Source of the DNA: Flavobacterium circumlabens
GTDB lineage: Bacteria; Bacteroidota; Bacteroidia; Flavobacteriales; Flavobacteriaceae
Reading direction: 5' to 3'
Length of the DNA: 64,000 bases
Assembly (NCBI RefSeq): GCF_004345565.1
Contig: NZ_SLWA01000004.1
Span: 124,001 to 188,000, forward strand
A program made the translations under genes and the position numbers. This document shows positions 26,725 through 33,832 of this stretch, in pieces. Below the pieces are notes generated by a model. It was not told the DNA's origin. It saw nothing but the letters and a program-made list of their open reading frames with translations, and made no database searches. Position 1 is the first letter of the stretch. Every line of letters begins with the position of its first letter.

Positions 26725-27501
26725 ATGAATAAAATTTTCTTTGTTTTATCTTTTCTTTTTTTCTTCAGCATTTCCAATGCTCAGGATTCTTTGACCGTTA
26801 AAACCGATCCTCCCGAAATTTCATCCGTAAAATACACGGAGAAAGATATTAAAATCGATACCACTACGGTTGAAGGGAAAACCTTTTCTAAAAATTTCAA
26901 AAAAAAATATACCGACTCCGATTTTGTATACGAATACAAAGCGCCGGAAAAGAATGCCTGGGATCATTTTAAGGAATGGCTGGCGGGAATTTTAAGAAGC
27001 CTATTCACTTTTAACAACCCTGCAGCAGCACTCCATTTTGTATCAATTTTGTTGAAAGTACTGGCTGTCCTGATTATTATTTTTGTGATTTATCTGATTG
27101 TAAAAGCCTTAGTTGGTAAAGAAGGAAGATGGATTTTCGGAAAAGATTCCAACAAAAAGACGATTTACTATTCGGAACTTGAGAAAAACATTCATCTCTT
27201 AGACTTCAAAAAACTCATTCAGGAAAGTATAGAAAGAGGCGAAAAAAGAATTGCCATCCGTTACTATTATCTCTGGCTGCTGAAAGTGATGGCGCAGAAT
27301 CATTATATCGAATGGGATATCGAAAAAACCAATTCCGATTATTTGTATGAGCTTCAAAGTCCCGTTTATAAAGAAGAGTTTACGTATCTGTCTTATTTGT
27401 ACAATTACATTTGGTATGGTGAATTTGAAATTGACGAAACTACTTTCAAAAAAGCCGAAAACCGTTTTAAGAATTCCATAAAAACCTTTGGCAATGAATA
27501 A
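26725..27501 (+). CDS. DUF4129 domain membrane protein
   Basis: 258 residues. Signal peptide about 1-19 (IFFVLSFLFFFSISNA, then QDS), an extracytoplasmic stretch, one membrane helix at about 103-127 (FVSILLKVLAVLIIIFVIYLIV), and a cytoplasmic C-terminal part holding the DUF4129 region (RIAIRYYYLWLLKVMAQNH ... WDIEKTNSDYLYELQ ... FTYLSYLYNYIWYGEF). The YxxxW-YG pattern near the end is typical. Eight bases overlap the next gene. DUF4129 proteins are regularly found with MoxR/DUF58 and with transglutaminase genes. Molecular function unknown. Confidence 0.88.
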   Translation: MNKIFFVLSFLFFFSISNAQDSLTVKTDPPEISSVKYTEKDIKIDTTTVEGKTFSKNFKKKYTDSDFVYEYKAPEKNAWDHFKEWLAGILRSLFTFNNPAAALHFVSILLKVLAVLIIIFVIYLIVKALVGKEGRWIFGKDSNKKTIYYSELEKNIHLLDFKKLIQESIERGEKRIAIRYYYLWLLKVMAQNHYIEWDIEKTNSDYLYELQSPVYKEEFTYLSYLYNYIWYGEFEIDETTFKKAENRFKNSIKTFGNE

Positions 27502-28702
27502 ATCTATCAAAATTTACATCGCTATACTGGTTTTTGTTTTTGCCATAATTTTAATTGCAAGTTCCAACCAGCAAAAACCTATTGATTGGAGGCCAACGTA
27601 TTCTGTCAATGATAAAATCCCTTACGGATTGTATATTTTTGATAAGGAAATCAATGGCGTATTAAAAAATCAAAAGATTGAAAGGGTTTCCACCATAACG
27701 CCCTATGAATTTTTAGATTCAAAATATGTACCGGATACAATTGACGGGAAATATAAAATAAAAGGAACCTTCTTAAACATAGCTCCATCGGGAGAAATTG
27801 ACAATCAGTCGGTAACGGAACTTTTCTATTTTGTATCTCATGGAAACAATGCGTTCCTGAGTATGAAAACATTTCCGCAATCTTTATTAGACAGTCTGAA
27901 AATTGAACTAAATACAAATTTTCAAAATTCTGATCCCAACGTAAAAATGTGGATAGCTAATAAAAAAGTAAGTACTAAGAAATACCCTTTTAAAGACATT
28001 GATACAGAAAATTATTTTGCAAAAATTGACACTGCAACCACTACGATCTTAGGATATCAGGGCAATGAAAAACAAAAGCATATTAATTTTATAAAGGTTC
28101 CTTACATTCATGGTTATTTTTACCTGCACATGCAGCCTGTTGCTTTTACCAACTATCATCTTTTAAAAGCAGATCATTATCAATATACTCAAAACGTGCT
28201 TTCTTATGTCCCAAAGGGGAATATTTACTGGTATACAAAAGGGCAAAACAGCGAATCGATTTCGGATTCTCCTCTACGGTACATTTTAAGTCAGCCGGCA
28301 CTAAAATGGGCGTGGTATTTATTTTTAATCGGAATGCTGATTTTTATTCTTTTTAATGCCAAACGAAAACAACGAATTGTTCCGATACTCAAACCTTTAC
28401 CCAACTTAACAGTAGATTTTACCAAGACAATCGGGAATTTATACTATCAGGAAGGGGATCATTATAATATAATCGATAAAAAAATCATTTACTTTTTAGA
28501 AAGAATGAGAAATGAATATATGCTCGATACCACAAAACTCGATGATGATTTTATTACAAAACTGCATCATAAGTCCGGAAAAGACGAAAATGATATCCGG
28601 GAACTTGTATTTTTGATCAACGAACACCGGAAAAGTTATCACGGAAGCCTCGAAGAAGATTTAATCCGGATTAATAATGCCATCGAGAAGATTTTAAATT
28701 AA
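27494..28702 (+). CDS. DUF4350 domain membrane protein
   Basis: 402 residues from ATG 27494 (MNKSIKIYIAILVFVFAIILIASS); an upstream TTG two codons earlier is unlikely. An N-terminal helix at about 6-24 is followed by an extracytoplasmic region with YGLYIFDKEINGVLKN and PSGEIDNQSVTELFYFVSHGNNAFLSM, which is the DUF4350 beta-alpha domain. A second helix lies at about 275-292 (WAWYLFLIGMLIFILF), then a cytoplasmic helical tail. It overlaps the preceding gene by eight bases, indicating coupling, and precedes MoxR by about 40 bases. Confidence 0.88.
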   Translation: MNKSIKIYIAILVFVFAIILIASSNQQKPIDWRPTYSVNDKIPYGLYIFDKEINGVLKNQKIERVSTITPYEFLDSKYVPDTIDGKYKIKGTFLNIAPSGEIDNQSVTELFYFVSHGNNAFLSMKTFPQSLLDSLKIELNTNFQNSDPNVKMWIANKKVSTKKYPFKDIDTENYFAKIDTATTTILGYQGNEKQKHINFIKVPYIHGYFYLHMQPVAFTNYHLLKADHYQYTQNVLSYVPKGNIYWYTKGQNSESISDSPLRYILSQPALKWAWYLFLIGMLIFILFNAKRKQRIVPILKPLPNLTVDFTKTIGNLYYQEGDHYNIIDKKIIYFLERMRNEYMLDTTKLDDDFITKLHHKSGKDENDIRELVFLINEHRKSYHGSLEEDLIRINNAIEKILN

Positions 28703-28744
28703 TATTTTTAACAGCAATTCATTCAAAAGAAAAACATACCAAAC

Positions 28745-29758
28745 ATGGACGATTTTAATACATCAGAAACAGAAGTTACCAACGAAAACGTAAATTTTGA
28801 AACCAGATTAAATTTAGCACCACTTTTAGAGCACGTTAATACGATCAAAAAAGAGCTTGAGACAGTAATTGTTGGTCAGCATAAAATGATCGATCAGCTT
28901 TTGGTTGCTATTTTATCCAACGGACATGTTTTACTGGAAGGTGTTCCGGGAGTTGCCAAAACGATTACCGCTAAATTATTATCCAAAACTTTAAATATTG
29001 GCTTTAGCCGAATTCAGTTTACGCCGGATTTAATGCCTTCGGATATTTTAGGAACTTCTATATTTAACCTCAAAAATTCTGAATTTGAATTTAAAAAAGG
29101 ACCTATTTTCTCCAATCTGATTTTGATCGATGAGATCAACCGTGCCCCTGCCAAAACACAGGCCGCCCTTTTTGAAGTTATGGAAGAACGCCAGATAACC
29201 ATTGACGGATCGGCCTATATTCTTGAGACTCCTTTTTTGGTTATTGCTACACAAAACCCAATTGAGCAGGAAGGAACCTACCGTTTACCGGAAGCACAAT
29301 TAGACCGTTTTTTATTCAAAATCACCATTGATTACCCTAAACTGGACGAAGAAATTCTGATTATACAAAGAGAGCATTTATTGCAAAATCACGGTAAACT
29401 AGAAGCGATAAAAACGATTCTTTCCGCTGAAGAAATCAAGGCATATCAGGCACTGATCAAACAAATAAGAGTAGAGCAGAACCTGTTGGAATACGTTGCC
29501 AGAATCGTAGTGAACACCCGTGAAAATGCCTTCTTATATCTAGGAGCTTCTCCACGTGCCTCAATAGCAATCCTAAACGCATCCAAAGGTTTTGCAGCCA
29601 TTCGTGGCCGTGATTTCGTAACACCGGAAGATATCAAAGAAGCAGCAGTTCCCGTTTTACAACACCGTGTTATTGTAACACCGGAACGCGAAATGGAAGG
29701 AATTACAAGCGCTGAAATCATTAAGCAGATTATCGAAACTGTTGAAATCCCGAGGTAA
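28745..29758 (+). CDS. MoxR-family AAA+ ATPase
   Basis: 337 residues. Walker A GVPGVAKT at 66-73, Walker B ILIDEINRAPAKTQAAL from about 126, sensor IATQNPIEQEGTYRLPEAQLDRF, and the C-terminal lid with GASPRASIAILNASKGFAAIRGRDFVTPEDI. MoxR proteins act as chaperone-like ATPases, usually with a VWA-type partner; here the partner is the DUF58 protein encoded next. It is the fourth gene of the SpoIIM-DUF4129-DUF4350-MoxR-DUF58 run. The region between it and the DUF58 gene carries a CAGT-rich repeat. Confidence 0.95.
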   Translation: MDDFNTSETEVTNENVNFETRLNLAPLLEHVNTIKKELETVIVGQHKMIDQLLVAILSNGHVLLEGVPGVAKTITAKLLSKTLNIGFSRIQFTPDLMPSDILGTSIFNLKNSEFEFKKGPIFSNLILIDEINRAPAKTQAALFEVMEERQITIDGSAYILETPFLVIATQNPIEQEGTYRLPEAQLDRFLFKITIDYPKLDEEILIIQREHLLQNHGKLEAIKTILSAEEIKAYQALIKQIRVEQNLLEYVARIVVNTRENAFLYLGASPRASIAILNASKGFAAIRGRDFVTPEDIKEAAVPVLQHRVIVTPEREMEGITSAEIIKQIIETVEIPR

Positions 29759-29763
29759 AAAAG

Positions 29764-29843
29764 AGTCGCAGTTTACAGTTTTCAGTCGCAGTCTGCACAC
29801 TGAAAACTGAGACTGAAAACTGTTACTGTGACTAAAAACAGAC
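29764..29843. repeat. CAGT-rich dispersed repeat, copy A
   Basis: Immediately after the MoxR stop. CAGTTTTCAGTCGCAGTC then, inverted, ACTGAAAACTGAGACTGAAA: multiple CAGT/ACTG words on both strands able to form a hairpin. The same family occurs at about 54437-54600 and 59684-59808. Confidence 0.8.
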
Positions 29844-29867
29844 TAAAAAAACATAAAACAAAAAAAA

Positions 29868-31199
29868 TTGAAATTCATAAAAAGTCTATACCTCAATAAC
29901 TTCTTTTTCTACGTGCTTTTAGGCATTATAGGAATGTTTGTTTGCGCTTTTATTTTTCCGAATTTATACAATGGCGTCTGGTTTGTCGTTCTGGGTTTAA
30001 GTACTTTTCTGCTGCTTGATATTTTGCTTTTATACCTGGCCAAAACAGGTATTGAAGCAACGAGAAATACTCCTGAAAAACTTTCGAATGGTGATTTGAA
30101 CCCTATTAAAATTGTACTAAAAAATCACTATACTTTTTCAGTTTCAGTGAAAATCATTGACGAGATCCCCTTTCAGTTTCAGGTACGGGATTTTAAAATT
30201 CTGAAAAATATAAAAGCTTCTGCCCAGGAAGATATCAAATATGATTTGCGTCCGACAGAACGTGGTGAATATTATTTCGGAAACCTGAATATTTATGTTT
30301 CTTCCCCGTTAAAATTAATTTCCAGAAGATTCACTTTCGATAAAGACCAGATGGTTCCCACCTATCCGTCTTATATTCAATTGAAAAAATATGATTTGTT
30401 TGCTTTTTCGAATACGCTGTTTCAATACGGAATTAAGAAAATTCGCCGTATCGGACATACGATGGAATTTGAGCAAATTAAGGAATATGTTCAGGGCGAC
30501 GACCTTAGAACCTTAAACTGGAAAGCAACGGCAAAGAAAAATGCGTTAATGGTGAACCAGTTTCAGGACGAAAAATCGCAGTCGGTTTATCTGGCGATTG
30601 ATAAAGGCCGTATCATGCAAATGCCTTTTAATGGCTTAAGTTTGCTGGATTATGCGATAAATTCGACTTTGGTTTTATCCAATATTATCCTGAAAAAGCA
30701 AGACAAAGCAGGGATTTTTGCGTTCTCTAAAAAGGTTGAAAATCGGGTTTTCGCTGAAAAAAGAGGTTCACAGATGCAAAAAATCCTCGAAACATTATAC
30801 AACATCAAAACTGACTTTTTTGAGAGTGATTACAGCAGATTGTATGTGGACATCAAAAAAAATATCAATCAGAGAAGTTTGATTATTCTGTACACCAATT
30901 TCGAAACCATGGATGGACTGAGCCGCCAGTTACCCTATTTGAAAGGAATTGCCAAAAGCCACCTTCTGGTGGTTATTTTCTTCAGCAATACCGAACTCAA
31001 CGAAATCATCAACAAAAAAACCGACACGATTCAGGAAGTCTATGATAAAGTCATTGCCGAAAAATTCATGTTCGAAAAGCGTTTAATTGCCAATGAACTC
31101 AAAAAATACGGCATTCATTCGATACTTACACAACCGGAAAACCTGACTCTGGATGCCATTAACAAATATCTGGAAATTAAGTCACGTGGAATTTTATAG
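29868..31199 (+). CDS. DUF58 domain protein (MoxR partner)
   Basis: 443 residues, starting at TTG 29868 (MKFIKSLYLNNFFF); no in-frame ATG lies upstream and the first internal ATG would cut into the first helix. Two N-terminal helices are followed by a beta-rich region and the DUF58 core, GHTMEFEQIKEYVQGDDLRTLNWKATAKKNALMVNQF, at about 198-235. After it, where many DUF58/VWA proteins have DxSxS, this one has LAIDKGRIMQM, so the metal-binding MIDAS motif is not present. It is probably the membrane-bound partner of MoxR. Last gene of the run. Confidence 0.9.
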   Translation: MKFIKSLYLNNFFFYVLLGIIGMFVCAFIFPNLYNGVWFVVLGLSTFLLLDILLLYLAKTGIEATRNTPEKLSNGDLNPIKIVLKNHYTFSVSVKIIDEIPFQFQVRDFKILKNIKASAQEDIKYDLRPTERGEYYFGNLNIYVSSPLKLISRRFTFDKDQMVPTYPSYIQLKKYDLFAFSNTLFQYGIKKIRRIGHTMEFEQIKEYVQGDDLRTLNWKATAKKNALMVNQFQDEKSQSVYLAIDKGRIMQMPFNGLSLLDYAINSTLVLSNIILKKQDKAGIFAFSKKVENRVFAEKRGSQMQKILETLYNIKTDFFESDYSRLYVDIKKNINQRSLIILYTNFETMDGLSRQLPYLKGIAKSHLLVVIFFSNTELNEIINKKTDTIQEVYDKVIAEKFMFEKRLIANELKKYGIHSILTQPENLTLDAINKYLEIKSRGIL

Positions 31200-31336
31200 C
31201 TGATCCTTTTGTTAATTTATGGTTATTTTTAAAACATAAATTAAAAACGCTTTTATTGTTTCGAATAATATTTGTTAGTTTTGAATTATTTATTGGTACC
31301 AATTCTTAATTTTAAACTTCATCTAAAATAATAAAA

Positions 31337-32422
31337 ATGAAAAAATTACTTCTAATTCCATTCATTTTAATCAGCTTTTTGGCAACGGCACAAAAAACAG
31401 AAAACATTATTATCATAACCACAGACGGTTTTAGATGGCAGGAAGTTTTTAAAGGAATGGACCCGGCAATTGCGAATGATAAAAACTTCAATCAGGGAGA
31501 CAGTACTTACATTTACAAAAAATATTATAGCACCGACAGCAAAGAAAGCCGCAAAAAGTTAATGCCTTTTTTATGGTCTGAAATTGCTTCCAAAGGTCAG
31601 ATTTATGGCAATCGTGCTTTAGGGAATAAAGTAGATGTTGCTAACCCGTATTGGTTCAGTTATCCCGGATACAGCGAAATCATGACCGGAAATGTGGATC
31701 TTTTGGTCAATTCCAATTCCTATATGGCGAATCCAAATGTGAATGTGCTGGAGTTTTTAAATCAGCAGTCCAAATTAAAAGGAAAAACAGCCGCTTTTGG
31801 TGCCTGGGATGCTTTCGATCGGATTTTAAATGAAAAAAGAAGCAATTTTCCTGTAATTTCTGCTTTCGATGCTGTTGGAGGAAATAAACCTACGGCTGTT
31901 CAGAAATTATTAAATGAAATGCGTGATAATTCGTTTAAGCCGTTTTATGAGGATGAATGCCTGGATGTTTTTACCCATTATGAAGCTTTAAACGAACTGA
32001 AAACCAACAAACCAAAAGTACTTTATATTGCCTACGGAGAAACCGACGAATGGGCACATGCCGGACATTACAGATCTTATTTGGATGCGGCAAATCAGGT
32101 AGATACCTGGATAAAAGAAATCTGGAATTTTGTACAAAATGATCCCCAGTACAAAAACAAAACGACACTCTTAATCACAGTAGATCACGGACGTGGCGAT
32201 AAAATAAAATCAGAATGGACAAGCCACGGTGACAAAATTGCCGGCGCCTCCGAAATTTGGTTCGCCGCAATGGGTCCTGAAATTGCCCCAAAAGGCGAGA
32301 TCAAAACAGAATCTCAATTGTATCAAAAACAATTTGCCCAAACCATCGCCAAAATCATGGGATACACCTTTACGGCAGAACATCCTGTTGCGAGTGAGAT
32401 TAACGAAGTTTTTAAGAAATAA
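31337..32422 (+). CDS. Secreted alkaline-phosphatase-superfamily phosphodiesterase
   Basis: 361 residues. Signal peptide about 1-18 (LLLIPFILISFLATA, then QKT). Metal-site motifs of the alkaline phosphatase superfamily: IIIITTDGFRWQEVF (first Asp), YPGYSEIMTGN (likely nucleophile region, Ser or Thr), YIAYGETDEWAHAGHY (Asp and His), and LLITVDHGRGD with TSHGD (DHG and distal His). This resembles type I phosphodiesterase/nucleotide pyrophosphatase and related exported phosphatases. Single gene after the DUF58 operon. The substrate is not determined; phosphodiester or phosphomonoester of an exogenous compound is likely. Confidence 0.85.
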   Translation: MKKLLLIPFILISFLATAQKTENIIIITTDGFRWQEVFKGMDPAIANDKNFNQGDSTYIYKKYYSTDSKESRKKLMPFLWSEIASKGQIYGNRALGNKVDVANPYWFSYPGYSEIMTGNVDLLVNSNSYMANPNVNVLEFLNQQSKLKGKTAAFGAWDAFDRILNEKRSNFPVISAFDAVGGNKPTAVQKLLNEMRDNSFKPFYEDECLDVFTHYEALNELKTNKPKVLYIAYGETDEWAHAGHYRSYLDAANQVDTWIKEIWNFVQNDPQYKNKTTLLITVDHGRGDKIKSEWTSHGDKIAGASEIWFAAMGPEIAPKGEIKTESQLYQKQFAQTIAKIMGYTFTAEHPVASEINEVFKK

Positions 32423-32782
32423 ACTTATGGGATACAGTGCTTTTTTTTTGCCACGAATTTCACGAATTTGCACTAATTTTTAATTCGTAAAAATTCATTA
32501 CCGAACGATAGCGAACAAGCGAAGTAAATTCGCAGCTAACTTTTTATTTTATTTCTTAAATACCTATAACGTTTTAAAAACCTTGCAAAAGAAACCTATG
32601 AACCTTTGCAACTCTGAACCTTTGCCCCCTATTTTAAAAAAAAATCTCAGTACCTTAGCCCCTCAGAAGCTTAGCCACTATTTTAAAAAAACCTATGAAC
32701 CTTTGCAACTCTGAACGTTTGCTCCTATTTTAAAAAAATCTCAGTACCTTAGCCCCTCAGAACCTAAGTACCTTTAAAAAAA
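32423..32782. repeat. Intergenic repeats: GCCACG-ended element and 97-bp tandem repeat
   Basis: 360 bases without a gene. 32450-32536 is a third member of the palindromic family seen at 7351-7579 (GCCACGAATT ... AATTCGCAGC, with CGAACGATAGCGAACA then GCGAAG). From 32593 there are two tandem units with a 97-base period starting ACCTATGAACCTTTGCAACT (32594 and 32691), each containing ATCTCAGTACCTTAGCCCCT. A reverse-orientation relative lies at 7270-7320. Confidence 0.8.
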
Positions 32783-33571
32783 ATGAAACAAATTACTTCA
32801 GTACAAAATCCGTTTATAAAATCACTTGTTTTACTGCAGGAAAAGGCAAAAGCACGTAAACAAACCGGAACTTTTTTAATTGAAGGATTACGTGAAATTT
32901 CAATAGCCATAAAAGGCGGCTACGAAATCGAAACGGTTTTATTTTTACCGGAATTAGTTACTGAAAATCAAATCAATACATTAGTCGGCACACCGGTTCC
33001 ATTAATAGAAATTAACAAAGAAGTGTACCAGAAACTGGCCTATCGCGATACCACCGAAGGCATTCTGGCCATCGCCAAAACAAAATCAATGCAGTTATCC
33101 GATTTAAAATTATCGGATAATCCACTAATCCTAGTAGCCGAAGCCCCTGAAAAACCGGGAAATATCGGAGCCCTTTTGCGTACAGCTGATGCTGCAAATC
33201 TTGATGCCGTTTTAATCGCCAACCCCAAAAGTGATTTATACAATCCGAATATCGTTCGTTCCAGTGTCGGCTGTCTGTTTACCAACCAAATTGCAACAGG
33301 AACTACTGCCGAAATTATTGCTTTTCTGAAAGAAAAAAAGATTGCTTTTTACTGTGCTACCTTACAAGACTCCACTTCCTATCATACACAGGACTTTACA
33401 ACACCAACAGCTTTAGTGGTCGGTACGGAAGCCACTGGCCTGACGCAGGATTGGCGTGATGCTGCCACAAAAAACATCATCATCCCTATGCAGGGTGAAA
33501 TCGACAGCATGAATGTATCTGTTGCAGCCGCCATTTTGATTTTTGAAGCCAAACGTCAGAGAGGGTTCTGA
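32783..33571 (+). CDS. TrmH/SpoU-family RNA 2'-O-methyltransferase
   Basis: 262 residues. An N-terminal SpoU_sub_bind-like domain (SVQNPFIKSLVLLQEKAKAR ... FLIEGLREI) is followed by the SPOUT catalytic domain. The three knot motifs are clear: PGNIGALLRTADAANLDAVL (Asn and Arg conserved), VVGTEATGLTQDW, and IPMQGEIDSMNVSVAAAILIFE. These motifs bind S-adenosylmethionine and position the 2'-OH of an RNA ribose. The target (rRNA or tRNA) cannot be told. No Shine-Dalgarno sequence; the start follows directly on an A-run at the end of the repeat block. Confidence 0.93.
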   Translation: MKQITSVQNPFIKSLVLLQEKAKARKQTGTFLIEGLREISIAIKGGYEIETVLFLPELVTENQINTLVGTPVPLIEINKEVYQKLAYRDTTEGILAIAKTKSMQLSDLKLSDNPLILVAEAPEKPGNIGALLRTADAANLDAVLIANPKSDLYNPNIVRSSVGCLFTNQIATGTTAEIIAFLKEKKIAFYCATLQDSTSYHTQDFTTPTALVVGTEATGLTQDWRDAATKNIIIPMQGEIDSMNVSVAAAILIFEAKRQRGF

Positions 33572-33573
33572 TT

Positions 33574-33619
33574 TTAGATTCTTAGATTCTTAGATTCTTA
33601 GATTCTTAGATTCTTAGAT
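33574..33619. repeat. Octamer microsatellite TTAGATTC x5
   Basis: Five perfect TTAGATTC units (33574-33613) and a partial sixth, starting two bases after the TrmH stop codon. Confidence 0.9.
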
Positions 33620-33702
33620 GAAATTAAAAGCCTGCGGCTTTACTTTTTTTGCTTTTAAATATTTTTACTATTTATTTTTGAACAAATAATAAACATTTCT
33701 CT

Positions 33703-33728
33703 TGTCAGACTGAGCGAAGTCGAAATCC
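33703..33728. repeat. TGTCA..GAGCGAAGTCGA dispersed element (half copy)
   Basis: TGTCAGACTGAGCGAAGTCG then AAATCC. The sequence matches one arm of the palindromic element at 52851-52907 and the half copy at 52782-52804. Confidence 0.7.
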
Positions 33729-33832
33729 TTTTTAAAAGGCAAAAATCTAAAATCTAATATCATAAATCTACAATCCATTCCCTTGCGTATGTTCTAACTT
33801 ATGCTTATTTTTAGTACTTGAACTATGCCGTT

